A stretch of DNA of 64,000 nt from Mortierella alpina (taxonomy: Eukaryota > Mortierellomycota > Mortierellomycetes > Mortierellales > Mortierellaceae). Below the pieces are notes generated by a model. It had not been told where the DNA came from and ran no database searches. It saw only the letters and a list, made by a program, of their open reading frames with translations. The stretch spans positions 1,426,001 through 1,490,000 of the forward strand of contig JANATF010000011.1 in the NCBI GenBank assembly GCA_029449245.1. Direction: 5' to 3'. The translations under genes and the position numbers were made by a program. Positions 1 through 10,439 of the stretch are shown here, one piece after another; within the stretch, counting starts at the first letter, position 1; each line of letters opens with the position of its first letter.

Positions 1-1
1 C

Positions 2-2114
2 ATGTCCTCTGCCCGCTCCATCCCCAGATCCGACAAGTCGTTGCAAAAGGTGGACGCTACCATCACCATTCCCGAGACCCTGGAGGAGCGAGAGGCCAGA
101 GAGAAGAAGGAAAGAGTGGCTCGCATCAGGGCCCAGAAAGCTCCCATCATGCGTGTGCTCCGTACTATGCGTCCAGAGTGGACTTTGATCGTCATTGGTG
201 CCATTTGCAGTGGTGGTGCTGGCGCCATCTTCCCCTTGTTTGCAAAGTTTTTTGGAGCTATTCTCAACGTCCTCATGACCGACCCCAAGCTGAATCCCAA
301 CTATTTGAAGGATACCGACCATGGAGCCCTCATGTTCCTCGTGATTGGTATCGGAGCATTCGTCGCCAACGCAGGATCTGTCGGTGTTTTCGAGTACATT
401 GGAGAGACAATGTCCCGTCGCATGAGAACGCGCAGTTTCACAGTAAGTTTTTTTTTTGAAGAAGCAATGGGTTAATTGCTCAGTCTATCTTGATAGCATA
501 GGCAAGATCTGACAATGGTTTACTCTTTTATTTTCACTGTGCGAATAGGCTATTATCACTCAGGAAATGGGATTCTTTGACCGTGAGGAGAACAGCACCG
601 GAGCTCTTTCGTCCCGCCTTGCTACTGATGCCTACCAGATGCATGACCTTGTCTCGCAGATCATGAAGCTCTCCTTCCAGACGATCGTCACCGTTGCCAT
701 TGGCTTGGGACTTGCCTTTGGTCAGAGTTGGCGCTTGACCCTTGTCATCTTGGCCATGATCCCACTTATTGGCGCCTCCCAGTACTTTGCCATGGGCACT
801 CTGGCCGGATTCAGTACCAAGACCAAGAAGGCCTACGAGCAGTCGGGCCGCATCGCTAACGAGGCCATTGCCAACATTCGCACAGTTGTTGCGCTCGCCA
901 AGGAGTCAGACTTTGAGGCACGCTACTACAAGGTCACCGAGAAGCCCCACGCTTTCGCTTTGCGACGTGCTTATGTTGGATCCATCGGATACGCATTGTC
1001 GCAGGGAGTGATGTTCTGGACCTATGCCGTTGGATTCTATGCTGGATACCGCCTTGTTAATGCAGGCTTGATGGAATGGGGAGATCTCTTTACCACCATG
1101 TTCTTCGTCATCTTTATGGCCATGGGTCTCGGTCAAATGGCCTCCCAACTGTAAGTCGGCTGGCTATGCTTGTCAAATTTATGTATGATCCTACGTCCTT
1201 GTTCATTCAGGCCCTGACCTTTTTTTTTGCATTTTTTTTTCTCTTCATCATATAGGCCACGCTATGTTAAAGGCAAGGAATCGGCTATTAACGTGTTTGA
1301 GCTCCTGGATAAGCAGACAACCATCGATGCCTACAAGGATGGCATCTCGCCCGACCGTGTCGATGGACACCTCGGACTCGAGAATGTCGCGTTCCACTAC
1401 CCTACCCGTCCTGACCACCAGATCTTCAAGGGCGTCAATGTCAGTGTCAAGCCCTCGCAGACTGTTGCACTCGTCGGTCCTTCTGGATGCGGCAAGTCGA
1501 CGATCATTGCTCTGTTGGAGCGCTGGTATGATGTCTTAGAAGGCAAGGCGACTATTGACAAGTACGACGTCCGCGATCTGCAGTTGAACAACATCCGCAA
1601 GCATATGGCGTTGGTTGGGCAGGAGCCTGTCTTGTTTGACATCTCGATTGGCGAAAACATCCGCTATGGTATTCCTGATGGCCAGGGCGTTGATCACGAG
1701 CAGGTGGTTGCAGCCGCTAGAGCGTCCAATATCCACGACTTTGTCATGTCCCTGCCCCAGGGCTACGATACCCGAGTTGGGGACAAAGGCTCTCAGTTGT
1801 CTGGTGGGCAGAAGCAGCGTATTGCGATTGCTCGTGCCTTGATCCGTGACCCCAAGATCTTGTTGTTGGACGAGGCCACCTCTGCCTTGGACTCTGAGTC
1901 CGAGAAGTTGGTTCAGGAGGCCCTGGACAAGGCCCGTGCTGGTCGCACGACGGTCGTGATTGCTCATCGCCTGAGGACTATCCAGGACGCCGACTTGATT
2001 CTCGTGGTCAAGGATGGCGCGATCGTGGAGTCGGGTCGTCATTACGAGCTGATCGCTTTGGGCGGTCTCTATGCTGAGCTTTGCAAGAAGCAGAACTTGG
2101 AGGTGACGCATTAA
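2..2114 (+). CDS. ABCB-type (MDR/P-glycoprotein-like) ABC transporter, 3' part only
   Basis: ATP-driven exporter of the plasma membrane or vacuole; this is the C-terminal half of a full-size TMD-NBD-TMD-NBD protein. Exons are <1-442, 549-1150 and 1256-2114, in frame across both introns. The first residues form a charged linker (rich in E, R and K) like that joining the two halves of MDR proteins, so the true start lies left of the window and the ATG at 2 is probably internal. Next come hydrophobic TMD2 segments and a complete NBD2: Walker A GPSGCGKST, Q-loop GQEP, signature LSGGQ, Walker B ILLLDE, D-loop SALD and H-loop AHR. All catalytic motifs are intact, so it should be active if the missing half is. 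The substrate cannot be told from sequence. The alternative, a half transporter starting at 2, is less likely because of the linker. Confidence 0.88.
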
Positions 2115-2621
2115 GTTACTTTGATATCATTCCACACTCTATATAATACAACAATAATACTCTTTTGCATGCATGTCAGTAACTCGCTCTCTGCTTCTGC
2201 CCACTGCCGTGCCATCTACATACATCGTACAAACGTACAATCGTACAGTAAACTGACCCCAACTCTTGTGCAATGGTGTGCTGGACTTCGCGCTATGCCC
2301 GCAAAAATGCCCTCGATCTCGATCTGGGGTGTGTGTTCCATCGATTTCACTGGTAATACTTTCCTGTTGAATCAGGCCCGCCCTGACGGATTTTCTCCGA
2401 TGACAGTGTGAGTCAATCCGGCTACGGCGGAGTGGGTGTGATAAACGCTAATTGTTTTTTTTTCTTTGTCTTCTTTCCTCCTCTCTTCCCCTTCCTCATC
2501 GTCCTCTTATCTCCTGCTCCTGCACTCTCCTTCTCATTCTCCTTTCCTCCACACTCCGTCGACACTCCATACCCCATCTTTCGCCTTTAGCACACCACCA
2601 CCCACAACCCTACATATCACC
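2115..2621. promoter_or_regulatory. Intergenic region with pyrimidine-rich leader
   Basis: It holds the 3' flank of the ABC gene and the promoter/leader of the aspartate-semialdehyde dehydrogenase gene. From about 2450 to 2600 the + strand is almost pure C/T, a leader type that recurs before other + strand starts here (22.2-22.6 kb, 61.3-61.6 kb). I see no gene in it. Confidence 0.5.
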
Positions 2622-3825
2622 ATGACCCGTGTATTAAAGGCTGGAATCCTCGGTGCCACCGGCACTGTCGGCCAGCGCTTCATCCTCCTCCTCTCTCAGC
2701 ACCCTGGCTTCTCGATCCATGCCCTCGGTGCCTCGCCTCGCTCTGCTGGAAAGACCTACATCAAGGCCACAAAGTGGAAGATGTCCCAGTCCATTCCTGC
2801 CAGCGTCCGGGAGATGGTCGTCAAGGTCTGTGAGCCCCAGGACGAGTTCACAGAGTGCGACGTTGTCTTTTCTGGACTGGACGCCGATGTCGCTGGAGAG
2901 ATTGGTAAAATACATCAGTTGGTTGCCGCAACATATTTCACATGCAAAAAAAAAAAAAAAACAGGCAAGATCAATGTCAAATGCTGACCTGGTTGACTCC
3001 TCTCATGATCCTTGAAACTTTATAGAAATGGCATTCCTCAAAGCGGACCTTGCATTGTTCTCGAATGCTAAAAATTACCGCACTCATGAGGAGGTGCCGT
3101 TGATTGTGCCCATGGCCAACCCTTCTCACTTTGACCTTGTGTCCTATCAACGATCCAAGCACCAGCTTTCCAAGGGCTTTCTCATCACCAACGCCAACTG
3201 CTCGACCTCGGGTATGGTTGTGCCCCTGAAGGCTCTTCAGGATGCATTTGGACCGTTGAGCAAGATTGTGGTCACCACCATGCAGGCAGTCTCGGGAGCC
3301 GGATATCCCGGCGTTTCTTCGCTCGACATCATGGACAATGTGGTTCCTTTCATTGGAGGCGAAGAGTCCAAGATGGAGTGGGAGACGCTCAAGATTCTGG
3401 GAGGTATGAACCAGGAACTCAATGGGTTCGAGCTCTTGAAGTCGACCAAGGTCTCGGCGACGTGCAACCGTGTGCCGGTGATTGATGGTCATACGGAGTG
3501 CGTATCGATTGAGTTTGAGAGACGGCCTGCGCCCTCGGCGGAGGAGGTGATTAAGGTCTTGGAGAACTATAGGACCGAGGCTCAGGAGCTCGGTTGCCAC
3601 TCGGCACCGGAGCAGGCGATCATTGTGAGCAGGGATGAGGATAGACCCCAGCCTCGTTTGGATCGGGAGAACGGCAATGGATACAGCGTCACGGTGGGTC
3701 GGGTCAGGGAGTGCAATGTCTTTGACATCAAGTTCACGCTCTTGGTCCACAACACCATCTTGGGCGCGGCTGGATCGGGCGTGCTGCTGGCCGAGCTCGC
3801 CCAGAAGAAGGGTCTTATTGTCTAG
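2622..3825 (+). CDS. Aspartate-semialdehyde dehydrogenase
   Basis: NADPH-dependent enzyme that reduces aspartyl-4-phosphate to aspartate semialdehyde, the branch point to threonine, methionine and isoleucine (yeast HOM2 function), in the cytosol. Exons are 2622-2904 and 3026-3825; the junction codon rebuilds GAA within the motif AGEIEMAF. The product has 360 residues, the usual fungal length. The N-terminal dinucleotide-binding loop is GATGTVGQR, and the catalytic cysteine lies in NANCSTSG at about residue 153. The C-terminal half contains the substrate-binding histidine region VIDGHTE. The ATG at 2622 directly precedes the Rossmann strand, as in the family. An AATAAA at 3851 is a likely poly(A) signal. 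The intron carries a run of A and the gene looks intact. Confidence 0.93.
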
Positions 3826-3850
3826 AGGTCTTTCTGCGCAGCGTTATTAG

Positions 3851-3856
3851 AATAAA
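3851..3856 (+). terminator. AATAAA poly(A) signal of the aspartate-semialdehyde dehydrogenase gene
   Basis: An AATAAA hexamer lies 26 bp past the stop codon at 3825. It is judged by position only. Confidence 0.45.
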
Positions 3857-3989
3857 GTGTTGACAGCAGAAAAGGTCGTTGTGGGCATGCAGCTGGTCTA
3901 TGTCTGCGGTGCTCCGCCCAATCACATCGGAGCACTCCCACAATCTCACTCTTACCCATTTTGTGGCCCTCTTTTTGCCTTGGGTCCTT

Positions 3990-4200
3990 CTTTTCTTTCT
4001 TTTCTTCCTTCCATCCTTCCATCCTTCCCACTCCACTCTCATACCCATACACCCATCTCCCTTCCTTCCTTCCTCCCTTCCTTCCTTCCTTCCTCCCTTC
4101 CTTCCTTCCTTCCTTCCTTCCTTCCTTCTTTCCTTCTTTCCTTCCATCCTTCCATCCATCCTTCCTTCCTTCCTTCTTTCCTTCTTCCTTCTCCATCCTC
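3990..4200. repeat. (CTTC)n/(CCTT)n tetranucleotide microsatellite tract
   Basis: About 200 bp of interrupted CTTC/CCTT/CATC repeats on the + strand ends about 45 bp before the Stealth start codon. The tract has no stop codons in several frames and so produces spurious ORFs on both strands (Phe-Leu-Pro-Ser repeats on +, Lys-Glu-Gly-Arg on -). It is best read as a polypyrimidine leader or promoter element expanded by slippage. Confidence 0.85.
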
Positions 4201-4244
4201 GGCGAAAGAAACCTCCACCCCGCCGCGACGCCTTCAATGACGAT

Positions 4245-6432
4245 ATGTCTGCAATCCTAACAGCTGTCCCGTCAAGACGGCGGTACACCTACCGAGGCTA
4301 CCGACGCCATCCTAAGAGCATCCTGTTCTGTATCGTCATGATCACCCTCATCTACAAGCTCGGGTGCTTTCTCTACGCACTTCGATCCATCATATCGCCG
4401 CCCGAGGATCTCACGCCCGCAAAGCCCGTCCAACGCCTCGAAATACCAGTGCTTTCCAATCTTGGAGAGACACTTTCGAGCTGGAAAGCTGCCTGGATCG
4501 TTCATCAAGAGCTAGACTCTGGAGCAATGGACAAGCTGAAGCAGGAGTTGACGATCGATCTTGTTTACACATGGGTGAATGGATCGGACCCCGAGCTGGA
4601 AGCCATGCGGCAAAGGTACAAAGGACTGTCACCTGCATTTGCGACTCTTGCCATGGCCTCAGGCAAAGAAGCAAAGCGGGTTCGCGAGAGCCAGGACCCG
4701 ACACTGAACAGGTTCCGAGACATGGATGAGCTTCGGTACTCTTTGAGATCTGTAGCACAGTATGCAGCGGCGGGGCTGTTCAAAGCAATCCATATCTTGA
4801 CGACCGATGTTGAGGACCAACAGGAGGGCCAAGGAAAACCCATGGGCGAGAGGAGTCTGCGTCAGCAAGTTCCACAGTGGCTGGATCTCGACAAAGCCAA
4901 AGGAATGGTCCAACTGACTCGCCATCGTGAGGTTTATGAGAATCTCAGTGCGTTGCCGTCGTTTAACAGCCTGTCGATCGAAAGTCAAATGCACCGCATA
5001 CCGGGTCTTGCGGACATTGTAAGTCGTCTGAGCATTCTCTCAAGCGCATGGAATATTGGACCTGACAACCAAAGTTTTGCCTTTCCGTTACGGTGACACA
5101 GACGTGGGTGTTCGTGCTCTCTCTAACAACACTACTGCTACCCGCCGCCTCCTTCCATGCATGGTGTTTAAACTATCTTTTTAACTCTCATTTGTGTAGT
5201 TTGTCTACTTCAACGACGACATTTTCTTTGGCAACCCCATCAACAGTGCGAGCTTCTGGACGCCCTTGTACGGCTTTGTGTTTCATGTCGACACTTTCAC
5301 AACGGTGGATCCCTCACCATCAGGACCTATCAAGGACATATCGGCTGTTGGAGAATGGCATTCCCTCATGTACACAAACTCGATCCTTTCCAAACAATTC
5401 GGAGCCCGTCATCGTGTTTACCTTGCCCACATCTCGCATGTTCTCAGCGTCCCTCTCATGAACGAGATCCAGGCTCTTTGGCCGCTAGAGTTTTCAAAGA
5501 CCAGTCAGCATCGATTCAGAGGCGAGGGTCAAGGACGCGAAATTCAAGTGTCGTTTTTGCTGGCGCACTATGTCATGGAGCGGCTTCGGGAGACACAGCT
5601 AAAGTCCTATTGGACATATCGACTTGACAGGAATCAGGATGGCAGACTGGACTGGGAGGAACGGCAGCATTTGCTGGAGATGATTGAGTTTTATCATTCA
5701 GCCATGGCCGAGAGGCGAGAGGCGGATCCGCAGTCTGTCAAGAATGTGACGACAGGGTTTTTGAAGAACTACGATGATCGGCTGTTTAGCGCTGGGATGT
5801 CGATTAATGCCACGACGTATGCACTCTCGGGACAGGATGAGTATCCGTTCATGCTAGCATCTGGCAATCTGAAAAAGACGTCAAGGGTCCAGAACAAGAG
5901 GCCCTACTTTGTGAAGCGAGGGGAGAGACAGTGTGCATTTGAGGTGGAGTTTTGTCTCGGTGCAGAGTTCAGGGATCAGGCCATTCCGTTTGTGGATGCA
6001 TCGACGAGCGCAGGATCGATCTTTGAGCGAATGGCTTTCACAGAGTTCCATTGTGGCGACTGCTTGCTCCATATATTGCGCTTTGCAGGGGAGGCAGCAG
6101 GGTCGAGTGCGATCCTGCCATTGGATCGGACGTCCAAGACGTTTCGGGAGGTCACTGCGGATCTGTACAAGTACAATTACGTGGTTGGGCAGACTGACTT
6201 TGCGTTCTTGCAACTCAAGAATGCCATGCAGGCCAAGGGTGCGTTGAATGGGCTGATGCGGCGGAAGGAGGTGGTGTCGTTCTTTTGCATCAATGATGAT
6301 GTGCCAGATAATGCGCTGATGGTCAGGAAGGTCAGGAGTGTGTTTTCAGAGTTTTTGAAAGGGCGCTTCCCAGTGTCTTCGCCCTGGGAGAAGCCAGGCT
6401 TGGACGAGGAGATTGGCCGAGGAGGACAGTAG
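4245..6432 (+). CDS. Stealth-family (GNPTAB-like) sugar-phosphate transferase with EF-hand
   Basis: Exons 4245-5018 and 5200-6432 give 668 residues. A basic N-terminus is followed by one membrane helix (about residues 25-45), a type II Golgi-enzyme topology. All four Stealth conserved regions are visible: CR1 IDLVYTWVNGSDPE (about 103-118), CR2 FVYFNDDIFFG right after the splice junction, CR3 around HISHVL...LWPLEF, and CR4 EFLKGRFPVSSPWEK near the C-terminus. Between CR3 and CR4 is an EF-hand-like loop DRNQDGRLDWEE (about residue 400), as in animal GlcNAc-1-phosphotransferase alpha/beta. The family transfers sugar-1-phosphate from UDP-sugars to glycan hydroxyls; the acceptor here is unknown and may be a cell wall or N-glycan mannose. 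Start chosen at 4245 because upstream in-frame sequence is the microsatellite. Confidence 0.88.
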
Positions 6433-6911
6433 ACAATAGTGGTGGAGAGGAGCATGCTAGAGTAGCACCATAATACATGTACAACACAGTCAACTGCCTC
6501 CTTACTTACAACCATGTTTACTGTGTTCCTGGATCGGCTTGGCCAAGCCGTGATGTTGCCATTGGTGCAGAGGGTGCAGATAACAATGAGCACTTTGCCC
6601 TGAAAAGAAAACTCTACTTGACAAAGATGCGCAGAACGAAAAAAACGAAGAAAGAAATATCCCTCAGGGAGAGACAACCCTTTGTCGAGTTGGCCCAGGA
6701 GGAATTGACATCCTTCACTTCCAGTTGCCACTCCATTCAATCTTCATCCTTGTTCTTCATTCCTCATTCTCCTCATTCCAGGTGAATACACAAGCAGTAC
6801 ACTACAGAAAGCCAGCTCCTCCTTTCGATCAGATCTCCACCACGCGGGTCTGCAGGGTCCTACCGCAAGGCTCTAACACAATCTAAGCTAAAAAAAAAAT
6901 ACATCGCAGTC
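6433..6911. promoter_or_regulatory. Intergenic region between the Stealth and JmjC genes
   Basis: It contains the 3' flank of the Stealth gene and the promoter of the next gene, with an A-run (about 6890-6899) just before the ATG at 6912. I see no convincing coding sequence. Confidence 0.4.
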
Positions 6912-8324
6912 ATGGCAGTCTTGACAGGGACCGCGCCCGCCAGAGTCCAGGGCCTTCCACAGCCGTCTGACAACTTTCCTCGCCGGTTCCGCAACCGGGC
7001 TCCACTGGTCATTCGTCAGGTCATCCCGCAGGGTGTGCTCGACCAGTGGTCCTCAGACCCAGAACATGTCATCCAAGCCCTGAATCAAAGTGTTCAAGAG
7101 CAGCAGGCAGCAGCAGCAGCAAGCAAGGACGACACACTCGGCTGCGGCGCAAAGCAGGAGACAGTGCTGTTGCCCACAGGAGCTGAATCAGCAGTGCTCT
7201 TGCCGTATCTAGGATCCTCGCAGGAGGAAGATGATGAGGATGCTCCACCTCTGCCTGTGATGGTCGCAGCAGACACCAAAAACTTTATGGACGATCCTCA
7301 GTTCACCAAGACTATCACCATGACGGCCAGGGAGATTGTCACCCGTGTCCTCGCCCCTCCACCCTTCGCTTCTGCCCCTGCTTCTGCTTCTGCGATGCTG
7401 TTATCGTTGTCCTCTGGTATCGTCGTCCATACGGTGGAGGAGGCGCATGCCATGGATGTGATCAGCGATATGGATATCATCGTGCCAAGTCTTCAAATCC
7501 ATCAGGATGCACCGACCGCCGTAGGAATTACACAAGGGATGGCGGCCCGTCATTCCTGGATCTGCCCCTTGTGTGACAACAACAACAACAGCCAGGCGAG
7601 TGATCATGATGATCAAAAAATACACGACAACAACCATCACCGCAGATTCTATTACCGAGGAGCGGTGCCTTCATCTCTTTACACAGCGCTTCAACTACCG
7701 GATCTCCTCTCGTCGCTTTCACTTCCGACGACGACCACGGCTTTTGCGAATGCACCGAATAAGGATCTGATGCGGATATGGATCTCCCTGGCGGGGGCGA
7801 CTACGCCATTGCATTATGATCGATGCCATGGGATCCTGATCCAACTCGTAGGACGCAAACGGTTCGTGGTCTTTTCGCACGAGGACACGAATGGATTGTA
7901 TCCATATGACGGGATCTCAGGCCCAGGCCATGCCAGTAAAGTGCGAGGATTGGCGCATTGTTTCCCTTTTGCGATCAAGGCTGGTACCACCGTTGATTCA
8001 CCTGTTGTACTTTCACAAGCAGCAGCTGCTGCTGCCGCTGCATCTTCAGGAGTCGTTCCTGATGTTGGACTGGTGGATGAGGAAGAGTCTTCAGAGACGA
8101 CGGCGACAGCGCACCTCGAAATGAACCAGGCTGAGGTGTTGAGGCGTTGGCCCAAGGTTAGGAACACGACGCCGTGGGTGATTGATTTGGAGCCGGGCGA
8201 TGCGCTGTATACGCCGCCTGGGTTCTGGCACGAGGTGACGAGTGTTGATCACTCGATCAGTATCACGGTGCCCTGGGACATGGATGCCAGCGAGTTGGAG
8301 CACGTTCCTCGGCATATGTTTTAG
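6912..8324 (+). CDS. JmjC/cupin-8 domain protein, putative Fe(II)/2-oxoglutarate dioxygenase
   Basis: A single-exon gene of 470 residues. The N-terminal segment (PLVIRQVIP) resembles the opening of cupin-8/JmjC proteins such as JMJD5, JMJD7 and tRNA-wybutosine hydroxylases. The double-stranded beta-helix core is seen as WISLAGATTPLHYD, giving the HxD iron ligands, then LVGRKRFVVF with basic residues suited to 2-oxoglutarate, then EPGDALYTPPGFWHEV with the distal iron His. Low-complexity inserts rich in Ala, Gln and acidic residues (around residues 60-130 and 360-400) interrupt the core. It should hydroxylate a protein or RNA substrate that cannot be named from sequence. The HxD...H triad is intact. 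Confidence 0.8.
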   Translation: MAVLTGTAPARVQGLPQPSDNFPRRFRNRAPLVIRQVIPQGVLDQWSSDPEHVIQALNQSVQEQQAAAAASKDDTLGCGAKQETVLLPTGAESAVLLPYLGSSQEEDDEDAPPLPVMVAADTKNFMDDPQFTKTITMTAREIVTRVLAPPPFASAPASASAMLLSLSSGIVVHTVEEAHAMDVISDMDIIVPSLQIHQDAPTAVGITQGMAARHSWICPLCDNNNNSQASDHDDQKIHDNNHHRRFYYRGAVPSSLYTALQLPDLLSSLSLPTTTTAFANAPNKDLMRIWISLAGATTPLHYDRCHGILIQLVGRKRFVVFSHEDTNGLYPYDGISGPGHASKVRGLAHCFPFAIKAGTTVDSPVVLSQAAAAAAAASSGVVPDVGLVDEEESSETTATAHLEMNQAEVLRRWPKVRNTTPWVIDLEPGDALYTPPGFWHEVTSVDHSISITVPWDMDASELEHVPRHMF

Positions 8325-9149
8325 AAGGAGGTTGTTCGACAACACTAAAAGAGACTGAAGGAATGGTTGATTAGCAAAAAACGTATAGCAATACAGATAC
8401 CCCCCATTCATCCTCAGGTGTAGAGTGGCCCGCTGGGGGGCACCAGTCTGAGCGCGAAGGTGGTTGCACGTGATGTCAAGCCACCGAGTTCACGATATTA
8501 AGCGTTGTGGCACTGGACTTGAATCCGCCTCTTCCAAACTTTAGCAGTATGAAATGTGATGATTTTCGGCGTGGAGTTCAACGGAGGTGGAGGCATCCGT
8601 TTTGCGCATCGACCATCGATCAGGAAAAAACAAAACCATCCATCCAAACATCTGCCAGGATACCAGCCCTTCGCAACCACGTCAGGATGGCGCTCGTTTC
8701 TCGCGGCGAGATTTCGACCTCTTGTCTGGAAAACAGGGATCCATCAGCTCACTACTCGACATCGCAAGCTCGGAATGAATCACTCTAATGTGCCGGTAGT
8801 CAATCCATGGGCACAGCGCAAATGGACTCTTGGTGTTTGGAAGTACAGGGATCCTGATCAATCAAAAAGCACTCCATCATCGAACTTGAGTTTGCAAGGA
8901 GAATCTCTGCTGATCAGCTGGACGATGAATCAATCACTTGCATCCGAACGCCGTTTTCCCTCACCACTACAACCACCTTGCCCCACTTCAACAATACGAT
9001 GTTGTTTTCAACATCACGAGGAGAAAAAAAAAGGAGGATCCTAAAGGCAGCCTGATCTACACTTGGAGAACCCACAGCTCCACACCCTTTTCCAAGCACA
9101 GTGTCGCTAACAACAGTGGATTTCTTTTCTTTCTGATCCATTTTAGAAG
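8325..9149. promoter_or_regulatory. Upstream region of eL34 copy A, probably with a 5'UTR intron
   Basis: No supported gene. A pyrimidine-rich TTTTAG acceptor-like sequence ends 3 bp before the eL34 ATG at 9150. Copy B has the equivalent TTATAG directly before its ATG, suggesting that both have a leader intron. The donor was not identified. Confidence 0.45.
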
Positions 9150-9999
9150 ATGGCTCAGCGTCTCACTTACCGCCGCCGTTTGTCGTACAACACCAAGTCC
9201 AACAGGACTCGCGTCGTCAAGACCCCTGGTGGTCGCTTGACTTGGCTCTATGAGAAGAAGCCCGGTACCGCCCCCAAGTGCGGTGACTGCGGTGTCGCTC
9301 TCCCCGGTGTAAGTGACACGGGCACACACAGTTGAATCACATCAGGATTGCAGGAAGGGATATAAGGAGGGATTGAAGCCAGTGGATCGACCCAACCGAC
9401 CTTGAGAGATATGAGACTATGCAAAAGGGGTTGGTGCTACTCGAGGAATGGGAAGATGGTGGCATAGATTCGAATCTCCACAGACTGGATTCCTTTTTCT
9501 CTTTCTGAACCCTGGCACTGCTCACGACGCAGGGCAGTTCTTGGAAGCACCTTAGCGAGCGACATTGATATGCGAAAAGAGTCGGGGGAGGGTGGGGCGT
9601 TGGGCCATCAGAACACTGAATCAGGATATGTGAGGAGGCATTGAAAGAGTGTGGCGAAAGAAGGAACCCAAAGCCATTGAACACCCAATGGCTGGATTGC
9701 GATCGATCACAGGAATACACCGCAACTGTGCGTCTTTCTAATTGGCGCTGCCGAGAAAACTGTTGACTGATCCCTTCTGTTGTTTTTCTTTCTCTTAGGT
9801 CCCTGCTCTCCGCCCCACCGAGTACGCTCGCATCTCCCGCCGCCAGAAGACCGTCAACCGTGCTTACGGTGGTTCCCGCTGCGCCAACTGCGTCCGTGAC
9901 AGAATCGTTCGTGCTTTCTTGATCGAGGAGCAGAAGATCGTCAAGAAGGTCATCAAGGCTCAGGCCAAGTCCGCCAAGCCCGTCAAGGCCTCCAAGTAA
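9150..9999 (+). CDS. RPL34: 60S ribosomal protein eL34, copy A
   Basis: Structural protein of the large cytosolic ribosomal subunit. Exons 9150-9308 and 9799-9999 encode 119 residues. The N-terminus is [18 protein letters not shown], and the C4 zinc site is formed by KCGDCG and CANCV. The intron follows the glycine of ALPG in phase 0. A second copy at 47301-48133 has an intron at exactly the same place. The two proteins differ by one residue (KPVKASK here, KPAKASK there) and the exons by about 7 of 360 bases, whereas the introns show no resemblance by eye. AATAAA at 10035 is the likely poly(A) signal. Confidence 0.97.
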
Positions 10000-10034
10000 A
10001 CTTACGGAAGCAGAAACGCAATACACCAGGAGAA

Positions 10035-10040
10035 AATAAA
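10035..10040 (+). terminator. AATAAA poly(A) signal of eL34 copy A
   Basis: An AATAAA hexamer lies 36 bp after the stop codon of eL34 copy A. Confidence 0.5.
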
Positions 10041-10439
10041 AAGTCTTTTGGGTCTGTCTTTTCCATCGCTCTCTCTCTCCCGTTGTTTATCGGTCGTGAT
10101 AGCTTTTCAAGAACAAAAAGTGCTTGCAGTTTTCTTCACTTGGTCACCAGAGTTCTCTCCAGACATGACTTGCGCGTACGCGAAGTCGCAACTGATCCAT
10201 TCACTGTTTGAGCTCTCTGGCAGTGCCAGGAGAGAGGAAAGCCAAAGATCAGGGGAATCTCGTACAAGGACTTGCATGCATCGTGCATGCAAAAAGGGGT
10301 ATTCAATAACGTGACTTATTGCTTGTATGAAAAGTTTGCCCCCCTCATTCTCATCCACGTTCTTTTCTGTCCTGCAAGTCTATAACTCGCATTCCCACAC
10401 GCACACTCATAAGCACACAACGAACCTCTTGTTTCAAAC
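10041..10439. promoter_or_regulatory. Intergenic region before the telobox gene
   Basis: About 400 bp with no supported gene. Contains a short palindromic GCATGCATCGTGCATGC near 10274-10290 of unknown meaning, and CA-rich leader sequence before the ATG at 10440. Confidence 0.4.

Noticed and set aside
3815-4288. Long minus- and plus-strand ORFs made of Lys-Glu-Gly-Arg or Phe-Leu-Pro-Ser repeats
   Set aside because: They are translations of the CTTC microsatellite and have no other sequence content.
8495-8540. tRNA-like B-box (GGATTCAAGTCC) on the minus strand
   Set aside because: No matching acceptor stem or A-box at the required distance.
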